Position numbers and translations under genes: made by a program. This document shows positions 9,558-19,226 of a DNA stretch of 64,000 bases, piece after piece. Source of the DNA: Legionella longbeachae (lineage in GTDB: Bacteria; Pseudomonadota; Gammaproteobacteria; Legionellales; Legionellaceae); contig NZ_RXNW01000003.1 in the NCBI RefSeq assembly GCF_004283175.1, positions 186,001-250,000 of the forward strand, read 5' to 3'. Under the pieces are notes generated by a model, which saw only the letters and a list, made by a program, of their open reading frames with translations, was not told the origin of the DNA and made no database searches. Numbering within the stretch: the stretch's first letter is position 1; each line of letters opens with the position of its first letter.

Positions 9558-10307
9558 ATGAAAATTCTCGTGGCAGTGAAGCGTGTAATTGATCCTTATG
9601 TAAAAATTAGAGTTAAATCGGACAATACCGGAGTTGAAACACAAAATATCAAAATGGCAATGAATCCATTTGATGAAATTGCTGTTGAAGAAGCATTACG
9701 TCTGCGTGAAAAGAACTGGGCGACTGAAGTTGTTGCGGTAAGTATTGGTGGAGACAACTCACAAGAAACACTGCGTCATGCTTTAGCTCTAGGTGTTGAC
9801 AGAGCAATTTTGGTACGAACCCAAGATTCTTTTGAAAGCTTGAATATCGCTAAAATATTAAAAAAGATTAGTGAAGATGAAAAACCAGATTTAGTTTTGA
9901 TGGGTAAGCAAGCTATAGATGATGATAGTAATCAAACGCCACAAATGTTAGCTTCTTTATTAAATTGGCCGCAAGCTACCTATGCTTCCAAAATCGAGCC
10001 AAATGGAACTTCCCTTCAGGTAACACGTGAAATAGATGGGGGCTTGGAAACCCTAAGTATACATTTGCCTGCTATTGTGAGTACCGATTTACGTTTGAAT
10101 GAACCGCGATATGCCAGCCTTCCAAATATCATGAAAGCGAAAAAGAAACCGCTAGATATAATTGAATTAGAAAATATGGGATTAGCACTTAAAAAGCATA
10201 GTGAAGTATTAAAGGTGACTGCACCAGCAATCCGCAGTGCTGGTGTGAAAGTTGAATCAGTCACAGAGTTATTAAATAAATTACAGCATGAAGCCAAAGT
10301 GCTTTGA
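9558..10307 (+). CDS. etfB: electron transfer flavoprotein, beta subunit
   Basis: A 249-residue EtfB, the adenine-nucleotide-binding partner of EtfA. The heterodimer carries electrons from acyl-CoA and other flavin dehydrogenases to the quinone pool through ETF:quinone oxidoreductase. The N-terminus (KILVAVKRVIDP), the NPFDEIAVEEALRLRE region and the VLMGKQAIDDDSNQ segment are standard for the family, and the length is normal. GAGG stands before the ATG. etfA follows after 12 bases, so the pair is an operon. The acyl-CoA dehydrogenase at 37192 is a plausible electron donor. Confidence 0.96.
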   Translation: MKILVAVKRVIDPYVKIRVKSDNTGVETQNIKMAMNPFDEIAVEEALRLREKNWATEVVAVSIGGDNSQETLRHALALGVDRAILVRTQDSFESLNIAKILKKISEDEKPDLVLMGKQAIDDDSNQTPQMLASLLNWPQATYASKIEPNGTSLQVTREIDGGLETLSIHLPAIVSTDLRLNEPRYASLPNIMKAKKKPLDIIELENMGLALKKHSEVLKVTAPAIRSAGVKVESVTELLNKLQHEAKVL

Positions 10308-10319
10308 TAGGGAGAAGTG

Positions 10320-11258
10320 ATGAGCACTTTAGTACTTGTTGAACATGATAATAAAATAGTACATCCATCTACTCGCAATGCTTTGAGTGCAGCATTAGAG
10401 ATGGACGAAAAGCCAACTTTATTAGTGATAGGGCATGAATGTAATTCAGTAGCGGAACAAGCTGCAAGTTTTGCAGGAGCCCATGTCGTTTGGTGTATTG
10501 ATAAACCCTGCTATAAGCATCCAGTAGCAGAACAAATCAGTGATTTAGTGCTTTCATTTGCACGCTCATTTGATAATATACTGGTTTCTGCCAGTACTTT
10601 TGGTAAAAATATTGCACCACGTGTTGCTGCTCAATTAGATGTAACCCAAATTTCGGATGTCAGTAAAATAATTGATGCAAATACCTTTGAGCATCCAATC
10701 TATGCTGGTAATGCTATAGAAACAGTACGTGTTTTAGATCCTATTAAAGTGTTGACAATTAGATCCACTGCATTTACTCCGATAACAGCCAACCAAGCTG
10801 CTTGTCACATTGAAGTCATCGATAAAGAGGTTCTTGCTGAACGTACCCTATTTGTCAAACATGAATTAAGTAAATCGGAAAGGCCCGATTTAGGAAGTGC
10901 CAAAATTGTTGTTTCAGGTGGTAGAGGGTTACAAAGTGCTGAGAAATTTAAGTTAATAGAAGAGTTAGCTGATGTTCTTGGGGCTGCAGTAGGAGCCTCA
11001 CGTGCTGCAGTTGATGCGGGTTTTGTTCCTAATGATTATCAAGTAGGACAAACTGGCAGAATAGTAGCGCCTGTGCTTTATATAGCTATCGGTATTTCCG
11101 GTGCTGTACAGCATTTAGCAGGAATGAAAGATTCCAAAGTGATTGTCGCAATAAATAAGGATGAAGATGCGCCTATTTTCCAAATTGCAGACTATGGTTT
11201 GGTTGGTGACTTATTTGAATTAGTACCACAGTTAATCGAACAATTAAAAAATCGTTAG
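10320..11258 (+). CDS. etfA: electron transfer flavoprotein, alpha subunit
   Basis: A 312-residue EtfA that binds the redox-active FAD. The conserved C-terminal FAD domain is visible as RAAVDAGFVPNDYQVGQTG, followed by YIAIGISGAVQHLAGM and AINKDEDAPIFQIADYG. The ATG at 10320 is chosen over the in-frame GTG at 10317 because GGGAGAAG lies just upstream at ordinary spacing. It is 12 bases after etfB and 12 bases before ald, so the three genes are probably co-transcribed. Confidence 0.96.
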   Translation: MSTLVLVEHDNKIVHPSTRNALSAALEMDEKPTLLVIGHECNSVAEQAASFAGAHVVWCIDKPCYKHPVAEQISDLVLSFARSFDNILVSASTFGKNIAPRVAAQLDVTQISDVSKIIDANTFEHPIYAGNAIETVRVLDPIKVLTIRSTAFTPITANQAACHIEVIDKEVLAERTLFVKHELSKSERPDLGSAKIVVSGGRGLQSAEKFKLIEELADVLGAAVGASRAAVDAGFVPNDYQVGQTGRIVAPVLYIAIGISGAVQHLAGMKDSKVIVAINKDEDAPIFQIADYGLVGDLFELVPQLIEQLKNR

Positions 11259-11270
11259 AGGGGTGAAAGT

Positions 11271-12392
11271 ATGTTAGTAGGTGTTCCAAAAGAAATTAAA
11301 CCTCAAGAAAATCGTGTGGGTCTTGTTCCTTCTAGTATTAGGGAAATTATAAGGGTAGGAAGCTCAGTTATTGTGGAGAAGGGGGCAGGTTTAGGAATTG
11401 GTATCTCTGATGATGATTATCGGCATGCCGGAGCGGAGGTTGTTGAGAATGCTGATGAAGTGTATTCCAGGGCAGAATTAATTGTGAAGGTAAAAGAGCC
11501 TCAGCCTATTGAATGCAAACGTCTTCGTGAAGGCCAAACTTTATTCACTTATTTGCATTTAGCTCCAGATCCACATCAAACACGTATGCTCAAAGAGTCT
11601 GGTGTTACTGCAATTGCTTATGAAACAGTCACTGAAGATGACGGCGGTTTGCCATTATTAACCCCTATGTCTCAAGTTGCTGGTCGAATGTCTATTCAAG
11701 CAGGTGCCCATTGTTTGGAAATGGCCCAAGGTGGTAGCGGTATATTATTAGGTGGCGTACCTGGGGTGGCTGCTGCTAATGTAGTGGTTATTGGTGGTGG
11801 CGTTGTTGGTACTAATGCAGTACGTATGGCTATGGGGATGGAGGCGCGAGTAACAGTACTTGATCGTTCTTTAGCGCGCTTAAATGAATTAGATTTTCAA
11901 TTCGGTTCCAAGATTAATACCGTTTATTCTACTGCGGATAGCATAGAAAAATATGTTGCGAGGGCTGATTTGGTGATTGGGGCAGTTTTGGTTCCCGGAG
12001 CAGCCGCACCTAAATTGGTAACTCGATCTATGCTTCGCTCAATGCGCCCAGGTTCAGTTTTAGTAGACGTGGCTATCGACCAAGGTGGATGTTTTGAAAC
12101 AAGTCGTCCAACAACACATCAGGAACCAACATATGTTGTTGATCATGTGGTCCATTACTGTGTTGCTAATATGCCAGGAGCTGTACCAAGAACTTCAACT
12201 TTTGCTTTGAATAATGCAACTTTGCCTTACGTCTTAAGTATAGTTACTAAAGGGGTGAAGCTAGCCTTACTAAATGATAAGCACTTACTTAATGGATTGA
12301 ATGTTCATCAAGGAAAAATTACTTTTGAAGCAGTTGCTCGCGATTTAGGTTATGAGTTTACACCTGCTGCTGTAGCCTTAGCTGGGCGATAA
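11271..12392 (+). CDS. ald: alanine dehydrogenase
   Basis: A 373-residue NAD-dependent enzyme that interconverts L-alanine and pyruvate plus ammonia. The N-terminus ([20 protein letters not shown]), K75 in KVKEP and H96 in YLHLAP match the catalytic residues of the family. The Rossmann motif GGGVVGTNA falls near residue 170. A GAGGGG ribosome site precedes the ATG. Placement after etfBA is consistent with amino acids as a main carbon source, typical of Legionella. A 6-bp GCTGTT/AACAGC inverted repeat lies just beyond the stop. Confidence 0.96.
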   Translation: MLVGVPKEIKPQENRVGLVPSSIREIIRVGSSVIVEKGAGLGIGISDDDYRHAGAEVVENADEVYSRAELIVKVKEPQPIECKRLREGQTLFTYLHLAPDPHQTRMLKESGVTAIAYETVTEDDGGLPLLTPMSQVAGRMSIQAGAHCLEMAQGGSGILLGGVPGVAAANVVVIGGGVVGTNAVRMAMGMEARVTVLDRSLARLNELDFQFGSKINTVYSTADSIEKYVARADLVIGAVLVPGAAAPKLVTRSMLRSMRPGSVLVDVAIDQGGCFETSRPTTHQEPTYVVDHVVHYCVANMPGAVPRTSTFALNNATLPYVLSIVTKGVKLALLNDKHLLNGLNVHQGKITFEAVARDLGYEFTPAAVALAGR

Positions 12393-12450
12393 TCATAAGG
12401 GATGCTGTTGAATCATAAAGAAGAAGTATTTCTCAAAGGTTTAACAGCCC

Positions 12451-13947
12451 CTAATCCATCTTAACAATTTTATAATAAAAAACTGACCATTCATGCCCGT
12501 TATCATCATGATAATTGATAGGTTTTATAGTACTTAAAGAGATCGTTTTTTTCTTCACTTGTGGATGTGAGAAGAAAGAAATTTTGGAGGAAATCAAAAT
12601 TAAAGTTTTACCCTTAACCTCATCCATACTTCCCCAATATTGATACATCAAGCTATTTAAACCAAAAATATGCCAACCAGTAACTTTATAAGAAGCTTGT
12701 ATTTGCCCTTCTTCAACGTACTTTTTCTGATAAAAAGCAAGCTCGCTTGCAATATTGTAAGTATCTAGAGGTAAGATAATAGGAACGTTATGGTTTTTAT
12801 CTTCTAATTGTTGGGCAATGTTATTAATTTCCAGGGTAAGATTATCCCAGGGAATTAATTTTTCAAAAAAGTAATGATTAATTTTTTCCGGCTTATCTGA
12901 CAAAATACAATAAATAATACTGCTATAAATAACAAACGTAATGATGGAGGTGATAGCCCAACTTTTACGAAAAGTTATACCAAGTATTTGTTGCTTATCA
13001 GCTATTAAGAGTGCAAGCCACGGTATAATCGCTAAAAAGATGGGGCCAATCCAATTCATTTTTATCAAATGAAATAAACTAAAAAAGGAAAAAAATAAGA
13101 GTGGTACGGCAATATAAATTTGCAAAAAATACTTTGTTTTAAACGTTATCAGTTTTTTCGAATATTCATTTGAGAATAACAGCCACGCACCAAAGATACC
13201 TGCGGGTGTTAAAAACGCCACAATTAAACCAATTAATTTATGAAAAGAAAAAGAATAATACTCATGAAATCGTCGCGAACTTTGGAATAAAAAGGATGCC
13301 CAATCATGGGTAGCATTCCAATAAATAACCGGTATGAAGATTATTAATGCGATTAACGCACAACAATAAGGCTCTTTACGTAAAAACCATTTTCGGGATG
13401 CAGGATCTAATATCAAATAGATTAGTGTCGATAATCCTAACAGTACAATGGTATATTTTGAAAGGAGTCCTAAACCAATCCATATTCCTGCCCAATACCA
13501 ACTGCTATATTTATCTAAGACAAGACTCTGATAAAGATAATACAGGGCTGCCGACCAGCATAGAATCAGAGGGATATCAGGGGTAATAATTAGGGAATGT
13601 ATAAAAAAAAATGGCATTATAGATAGTAATACTACTGCATATAAGCCTGCTTCTTTTCGTATTAATGTAGTTAATTTAAAGCTAAAGTAGCAGGTTAAAA
13701 TCCAGCAAGGAATAGTCGCAAAGCGCACTCCCCATTCATTTGTATCAAAAATTAAGGTTCCTAATTTAATTAAAATAGCAACCATTGGTGGATGATCAAG
13801 AAAACTAAAATCAAGATGGTTCGAATAATTCCAATAATATGCTTCTTCAGCTAATAAATTAGATTTGAACATAAAAAATATTCGTAGTAAAAAAAGAAGC
13901 AAGATTAAAATTAAAACAGGATGCAAAGATTTACTGCTATTGTTCAT
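12451..13947 (-). CDS. ArnT/PMT-like membrane glycosyltransferase (GT39/GT83 type)
   Basis: A 498-residue integral membrane protein that transfers a sugar from a polyprenyl-phosphate donor to a lipid or protein acceptor on the periplasmic side. Conserved family features are the acidic pair at residues 34-35 in EEAYYW and DHPP at 51-54, both in the first periplasmic loop. About ten hydrophobic segments reach to residue 360, and a periplasmic C-terminal domain of about 140 residues follows. The ATG is supported by GAGGAAAGGAA upstream. The acceptor cannot be named; lipid A modification or O-antigen decoration are family precedents. Confidence 0.85.
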   Translation of the reverse strand: MNNSSKSLHPVLILILLLFLLRIFFMFKSNLLAEEAYYWNYSNHLDFSFLDHPPMVAILIKLGTLIFDTNEWGVRFATIPCWILTCYFSFKLTTLIRKEAGLYAVVLLSIMPFFFIHSLIITPDIPLILCWSAALYYLYQSLVLDKYSSWYWAGIWIGLGLLSKYTIVLLGLSTLIYLILDPASRKWFLRKEPYCCALIALIIFIPVIYWNATHDWASFLFQSSRRFHEYYSFSFHKLIGLIVAFLTPAGIFGAWLLFSNEYSKKLITFKTKYFLQIYIAVPLLFFSFFSLFHLIKMNWIGPIFLAIIPWLALLIADKQQILGITFRKSWAITSIITFVIYSSIIYCILSDKPEKINHYFFEKLIPWDNLTLEINNIAQQLEDKNHNVPIILPLDTYNIASELAFYQKKYVEEGQIQASYKVTGWHIFGLNSLMYQYWGSMDEVKGKTLILISSKISFFSHPQVKKKTISLSTIKPINYHDDNGHEWSVFYYKIVKMD

Positions 13948-13976
13948 TAACTTTTAATTCCTTTCCTCGTCATTAT

Positions 13977-14774
13977 TTAAGTAAGTTTGGCTGCCCGGTA
14001 CATTATATAGGCTTGATGAAGGATGTTATCGTGATAATAAATTTCAGCAATATTACGGACTTCATTTCGAAAATTATTCATTTCACATGAGTCGCTTCCA
14101 AAGCGTTGTGCTAGATTCGCCACGGGGCTCAGGTTTTTTTCAATTGAATTCAAATAATGTCCCAGACTCATCGTTGGTACATGCATTATACCATAATCAA
14201 AACAGCCGTTTGTTATACGGTTACCTAACCGATATTTAATGTAATCCGGCTCTCCCCATTTTTCTGGCAGATCAATGTGGTGTGGGAGAGGATTATATTT
14301 ACTGATTAACGCAAATAATTGGCCAATAAAATGTTCAGTAGGCCAAGTAGTAAATGCTATAACACCACCAGGCTTTAAAACTCTAAGCATTTCATCAATT
14401 GCTTTTTGTGCATTGGGAGCAAACATATGACCAAACTGGCTTAAAACCGTATCGAAACTTGCATCAGGATAAGGTAGTTGTTCTACATCACCTTCCTTAA
14501 AATCAATAATTACTTGAGCTAATTGTGCATTTAATTCTGCTTTTTCTAATAGTGCAGGACTCAAATCAAGAGCTGAGACTCGGGCTCCCATACGAGCAGC
14601 GGTAACCGCAGTTACTCCTGTCCCACATCCTACATCCAAGATATGAGCATGAGCCTTAATACCAGAAAATTGAATCAACTTCGGAGCAACTAGGGTAGTT
14701 AATAACTCTAGAGGAGTAAAAAGCCCCCAACTTGTTTTTTGTTTCGCTTTATAATTTATCAACTCATCGGACAT
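13977..14774 (-). CDS. class I SAM-dependent methyltransferase, UbiE-like
   Basis: A 265-residue methyltransferase. Motif I (HILDVGCGTGVTA), the acidic end of strand 2 (ALDLS), GDVEQLPYPDASFDTV and MLRVLKPGGVIAFTTW are all present, as in UbiE/COQ5-like small-molecule methyltransferases. The acceptor is unknown. I place the start at the ATG at 14774 because the usual family N-terminus (MSDELINYKAKQK) begins there. The frame stays open to a TTG at 14957, but the extra 61 residues look non-coding. Its end lies about 30 bases before the gene at 12451-13947, so the two may be co-transcribed. Confidence 0.8.
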   Translation of the reverse strand: MSDELINYKAKQKTSWGLFTPLELLTTLVAPKLIQFSGIKAHAHILDVGCGTGVTAVTAARMGARVSALDLSPALLEKAELNAQLAQVIIDFKEGDVEQLPYPDASFDTVLSQFGHMFAPNAQKAIDEMLRVLKPGGVIAFTTWPTEHFIGQLFALISKYNPLPHHIDLPEKWGEPDYIKYRLGNRITNGCFDYGIMHVPTMSLGHYLNSIEKNLSPVANLAQRFGSDSCEMNNFRNEVRNIAEIYYHDNILHQAYIMYRAAKLT

Positions 14775-14982
14775 ATTTATGGTTTTCAGTAAATCATAAT
14801 ATGCTAACACAATAGGTTTGAAAGGAGTATTAACGTTTGGAATATACAATTTTAAGCAAAAAAAGTTGTGTTCAGTCCAGGGGGGAACCAACTCACAAAG
14901 TGCGGATAGATTGCATAGAGTATGAATTTCTATGTGGAGATAAATAACTTCATGCAAGGCCTTATATCTCCACGGCTCATGG

Positions 14983-17349
14983 CTAAAATAAACTATCTTC
15001 TACTGGAGCCAACTGTTGCTGCTCGTTGCTTGCATTATAGGCAGGAGCAAGCTCTTCTTCTGCTGGAACTTCCTTATTACGAAAATACTCTATGATACCA
15101 TTTGGTTGATTAGGCCGAGCTAGTAATCCGCTATGGGGATCAATACGGACTGCAACTACATTCTCAGGTTGTTTCATTTCGCTTTCAGGTTTTCCTTTTA
15201 AGGCAACTTTCATAAAGTCAATCCATAAGGGAAGGGCAAGTCCCGCGGCATATTCGTGTAAAGATTTAGGGTTATCGAAACCAATCCAGGTCGTGACTAC
15301 AAGATCTGCATTAAAACCCGCAAACCATGCGTCAACTTGATCATTAGTGGTTCCTGTTTTACCCGCTATATCTTGTCGATTAAGCACTCTGGCTGCACGG
15401 GCCGTGCCATGTTGAATCACATCTTTTAATGCGGTATTCATTAAAAAAGTAATATCTTCAGGCAGTACTCGAGGCGCCAAAGTAGAATGATCCATATTTT
15501 CACAGTTGTTGCAAACAACAGTGGGTTTTGCTTGCAATAAAATCTTTCCGTCTGCGTCTGTAATGTGGTCGATAAGATAAGGCTCTATTTTATAGCCACC
15601 GTTGGCAAAAACAGCATAAGCAGTGGTTAATTCCATAGGGCTAATAGATAAGCTTCCTAAGGCAAGTGATAAACCTTTAGGCAGTCCTTTTTTGTTAAAT
15701 CCAAAACGAGTAAGGAAATCTATCGTATAATTGATGCCTATGTCATCAAGAATACGTATCGATACTAAGTTTTTAGATTGAACCAAAGCCGTTTTTAGGC
15801 GAGTTGGGCCATTAAATTTCAGGTTTACATTATGCGGACGCCATAAATTTGGTTGGCTTGGATCATCAACAACAATGGGAGCGTCATTAATTAACGTTGC
15901 TAAGGTATAACCATTATTCAATGCAGCGGCATAGACAAATGGCTTAAAGCTGGAGCCTGGTTGTCTGCTTGATTGAGTGGCTCGGTTAAACTTACTTTTT
16001 TGAAAGTTAAATCCGCCCACTAGAACTTCTATGGCTCCATTTTTAGGATTAAGTGCTACCATTGCTGATTCTGCTTCAGGAATTTGTGCTAATTCCCAAT
16101 GTTCTTTTGTTGAATGAACATAAATAATATCTCCAACGGCAACTACTTGCATGGCTTTTACAGGGGCTTTTCCTACCCAGCCATTTTTAAGAGCTGGTCG
16201 TGCCCATGCCAAACCTTTCCAGGGGATCAGTACAGTTCGGCCATTTTGTAACGTAGCCGTAGCATCTTTTTCTCGTACTTCGGTTACTACTGCTGGAGAA
16301 AGATGATTAAGCTCAGGATATTTTCCTAGAATTTTTTGAATTTCATGCAGGGATTTACTGTCTTTTTCACCAATCGTAGCAATAGGTCCTCTATATCCAT
16401 GGCGATGATCATAAGCAATCAAATTCTTTTCTACTACACTATTGGCTGTATTTTGCAGTGTTCCATCGATAGTAGTATAAACTTTATAACCTTTGGTATA
16501 AGCATCCGGGCCAAAATTGTCATATAAGGATTGACGAATCATTTCTGCCACATAAGGTGCTTTTACTTCTATAGGTGTGCCATGGAACTTAGCTGTAATC
16601 GGTTGATTAATCGCATTTTGATATTGCTCTTCATTAATATAGCGTTCTTCTAACAAACGCTCTAGGACATGGTCACGGCGTTTCTTAGCTGCCAGAGGAT
16701 TGGCAATAGGATTTTGTGTTGAAGGTGCTTGGGGAAGGCCTGCAATCATTGCAAGTTCTGCTAAGTTTAATTCATTGAGTGGTTTACCAAAATAAACCAT
16801 TGCTGCAGCACCGACACCATAGGCGCGATTACCTAAATAAATTCTATTTAGATAAAGTTCAAGGATTTTCTCCTTGCTCAATTCTCTATCAATTTTTATG
16901 GCGAGCATAATTTCATTAAGTTTACGTAAAAATGTTTTTTTACGACTTAAAAAGAAATTACGTGCTACTTGCATGGTAATTGTACTACCGCCTTGGGATT
17001 TTGTTCCTGTTTTTATCATGCGAACTGCAGCACGACCAAGGCCCATTACATCAACACCAGGATGCTCAAAAAAACGTTGATCTTCTGTGGCTATTAATGC
17101 ATGAGTAAGCATTGGTGGAATTTCATCATAAGTAACAGGAATACGTTTTTTTTCGCCATACTCCTGAATCAGCAACCCCTCTTTGCTGAATATTTGTAAA
17201 GGCACTTGTAATTGTACTGTTTTTAATGAGTCTACATTAGGAAGTTGACTTTCAAGATAGAGGTATAAAAAACTACCTACTATTAATAAAAGAAAAAGTA
17301 GGCTCATCAGCGCCCATAGACCCTTACGCCAGAAGTATGCCATTTTCAT
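14983..17349 (-). CDS. mrcA: penicillin-binding protein 1A, bifunctional
   Basis: A 788-residue class A penicillin-binding protein that polymerises and cross-links peptidoglycan at the outer face of the inner membrane. A single N-terminal membrane anchor lies at residues 10-32. The GT51 domain shows EDQRFFEHPG at 89-98 with the catalytic Glu, and GGSTITMQVARN near 120-131. The transpeptidase has SSFK at 466-469, SKN at 525-527 and KTGT at 664-667. An extra domain between about 320 and 420 is typical of PBP1a. mrcA normally stands next to and divergent from pilM; here a coiled-coil gene lies between them. Confidence 0.95.
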   Translation of the reverse strand: MKMAYFWRKGLWALMSLLFLLLIVGSFLYLYLESQLPNVDSLKTVQLQVPLQIFSKEGLLIQEYGEKKRIPVTYDEIPPMLTHALIATEDQRFFEHPGVDVMGLGRAAVRMIKTGTKSQGGSTITMQVARNFFLSRKKTFLRKLNEIMLAIKIDRELSKEKILELYLNRIYLGNRAYGVGAAAMVYFGKPLNELNLAELAMIAGLPQAPSTQNPIANPLAAKKRRDHVLERLLEERYINEEQYQNAINQPITAKFHGTPIEVKAPYVAEMIRQSLYDNFGPDAYTKGYKVYTTIDGTLQNTANSVVEKNLIAYDHRHGYRGPIATIGEKDSKSLHEIQKILGKYPELNHLSPAVVTEVREKDATATLQNGRTVLIPWKGLAWARPALKNGWVGKAPVKAMQVVAVGDIIYVHSTKEHWELAQIPEAESAMVALNPKNGAIEVLVGGFNFQKSKFNRATQSSRQPGSSFKPFVYAAALNNGYTLATLINDAPIVVDDPSQPNLWRPHNVNLKFNGPTRLKTALVQSKNLVSIRILDDIGINYTIDFLTRFGFNKKGLPKGLSLALGSLSISPMELTTAYAVFANGGYKIEPYLIDHITDADGKILLQAKPTVVCNNCENMDHSTLAPRVLPEDITFLMNTALKDVIQHGTARAARVLNRQDIAGKTGTTNDQVDAWFAGFNADLVVTTWIGFDNPKSLHEYAAGLALPLWIDFMKVALKGKPESEMKQPENVVAVRIDPHSGLLARPNQPNGIIEYFRNKEVPAEEELAPAYNASNEQQQLAPVEDSLF

Positions 17350-17457
17350 AGAGTTATATATGCTTTAAATGAAATTTGGCGGGTATTATACAGTGAATCT
17401 CATTAAGATTGCGAGTTTTGTGCAAAAAAGAGAAAGAATTTTATACTGATTTTAACT

Positions 17458-17493
17458 GTTTCATTGAATTTTCATCCAAAAATTCAATGAAAC
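17458..17493. terminator. perfect 15-bp stem-loop behind the coiled-coil gene
   Basis: GTTTCATTGAATTTT at 17458-17472 and its exact reverse complement at 17479-17493 enclose a 6-base loop. It lies 67 bases beyond the stop of the leftward coiled-coil gene and 109 bases upstream of mrcA. There is no long T tract, so it may be a terminator, an RNA-stabilising hairpin or a regulatory element for mrcA. Confidence 0.5.
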
Positions 17494-17559
17494 AAAGTAA
17501 TATCAAGATTCGAAACCGCCATAGAAATACTTGCTACAGAGCAAGTGCCCAATCTTTAT

Positions 17560-18990
17560 TTAATCGATGTTTGGTTTTGAAGTAACATCCTCAACTATAC
17601 TTATATCCTTTTCAGAATCTAAATTAGATTGAAAAAAAGTTCCTTTTCCCATTTGCTGATTAAGCAAATAGAATGGAGCTAAACCACTGTAGAGAGAAGG
17701 TAATTGGCGTTTAGGAAACGGTAATTCTTCCGCTTTTTGTTTTTTGAAGTTCTCGAATTCTAATTGGGTTTTTTCTAGTTCTGCTCGAACATTTTCCAAT
17801 TCACGATGCAACTCCTCAATCGTTTTTTCATGGGCTTGATGCGTTTCTATTTTTTGCTTTTTAAAACGTTGAAACTCTAATTGTGTTTTTTCTAGTTCTG
17901 CCTGGGTATTTTCCAAATCACGACGCAATTCTTCAATCGTTTTTTCCTGCACTTGATGCATTTCTATTTTTTGCTTTTTGAAACGCTCAAATTCTATTTG
18001 GTGCTTTTGTACATCTTTTTGGTGTTTTTCCATATTACGACGCAATTCCTCTTTGGCTTTTTCCAAATCACGCCGTAATCCTTCAATAGCTATTTCTTGT
18101 CCTTGATTTTTTTCAGTGAGCTTGAAAGTTTGGAGTGTTAATGCGGACTTATCAGATTCTAAAGTAGATTTTTGCCTCTCTAATGAAAATTTTTGCTCCT
18201 CTAACTCCAATTTTTGCTGAGTCAGTGTTGATTTTTCATGCTCCAATTCAGATGCTTCGAGTTCTAGTGTTTTCTTTTGAGCGTCTAATCCAGAGTTTTG
18301 CAGAACTAATTTAGAATTAACATCTTCTAATTCAGATACCTTGAGTTCTAAAGTTGATTTTTGAGATTTTAACTCTAATTTTTGGGATTTAAGCTCTGAA
18401 ATTAATAGGATGTTTTGATATTCCCTGCATATACTTGATGCAGCCTCTATAATTTCCTCATCGGAAGAGTCTTTGGATATGTTAAATCTGTTTAAAGTCT
18501 CATCGATTAAAAGATCCCCCGATGTACAAAAATAACCACCCGTATAGGCCGTATTAATTAATCCCTTGATTTCAACAGGTTTGATAGAGGTACAAGTAAT
18601 CTCATAGTTTTGAGTTTTTAATTTCTTTAATAATTGTCGACAATCAATAAAAAATTGAGTTATTTGTCGTTGGATCTCTTCTAATTCTTCAGATGTATAT
18701 GGAGTTTTTTGGCTAAGGTTTGGTTTTAGGAAACTTATTTCATTTAATAAAAAGGTAAGATATTTTTCGCGATCAGGATATCCTGGGGTACATGCTTTAA
18801 TGACGCTTGTTAGTTTTTCATCAAATTTTTCTTCCGGATTTTTTATTATATCAATCGCACATAGGCGAGATAATCTTTTTAGTTTAGTTTTGTCTGGGTC
18901 TGAAACTAATCGAGTTGTATATGCTTGACTATCGTGATAGCGTACAATGACTGTTGCTAACGAATAAATTAAATCTTCTAATTGAGTCAT
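17560..18990 (-). CDS. coiled-coil protein, function unknown
   Basis: A 476-residue soluble protein not recognised as any family. Residues 1-190 form a helical, non-repetitive head. Residues about 195-420 are a long coiled coil rich in Glu, Lys, Leu and Gln, with degenerate repeats of the type LELEASELEHEKSTLTQQK. It contains two nearly identical 39-residue units and a third diverged one. A 57-residue tail ends the protein. An AAGGAG ribosome site stands 7 bases before the ATG. It interrupts the usual mrcA-pilM neighbourhood, which suggests insertion. Long coiled coils are common in Dot/Icm effectors, so that role is a hypothesis. Confidence 0.7.
   Translation of the reverse strand: MTQLEDLIYSLATVIVRYHDSQAYTTRLVSDPDKTKLKRLSRLCAIDIIKNPEEKFDEKLTSVIKACTPGYPDREKYLTFLLNEISFLKPNLSQKTPYTSEELEEIQRQITQFFIDCRQLLKKLKTQNYEITCTSIKPVEIKGLINTAYTGGYFCTSGDLLIDETLNRFNISKDSSDEEIIEAASSICREYQNILLISELKSQKLELKSQKSTLELKVSELEDVNSKLVLQNSGLDAQKKTLELEASELEHEKSTLTQQKLELEEQKFSLERQKSTLESDKSALTLQTFKLTEKNQGQEIAIEGLRRDLEKAKEELRRNMEKHQKDVQKHQIEFERFKKQKIEMHQVQEKTIEELRRDLENTQAELEKTQLEFQRFKKQKIETHQAHEKTIEELHRELENVRAELEKTQLEFENFKKQKAEELPFPKRQLPSLYSGLAPFYLLNQQMGKGTFFQSNLDSEKDISIVEDVTSKPNID
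17734..17943 (-). repeat. 117-bp tandem repeat inside the coiled-coil gene
   Basis: Residues 350-388 (KTIEELRRDLENTQAELEKT and onward) recur at 389-419 as KTIEELHRELENVRAELEKT and onward, a 39-residue period. A weaker copy precedes them. The DNA copies are at 17827-17943 and 17734-17826 (the second shortened). The high similarity suggests recent duplication, so copy number may differ between strains. Confidence 0.75.
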
Positions 18991-19226
18991 GCGAATCTCC
19001 TTGTTAAAGCATAAATGTAAAATCCCCTTGCAAGTTGGTTTTTCACTATATTAAATGTTTTGATGAAGCGCAAGTTGGTTATCGAAGTAAATATGACAAT
19101 TGATAACCATTTGTGATAACTTAATTGAATAGTAAATAGTGTAATTTTTTAATAGGTTACGTTAACATCTACCTATACTCTAAAAGGAATGTTTGAATGT
19201 ATGGAAGATTCAAAGGAATAAAGAAC

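Noticed and set aside
13977-14957. TTG start at 14957 for the methyltransferase
   Set aside because: The family N-terminus begins at the ATG at 14774, and the extra 61 residues look non-coding.
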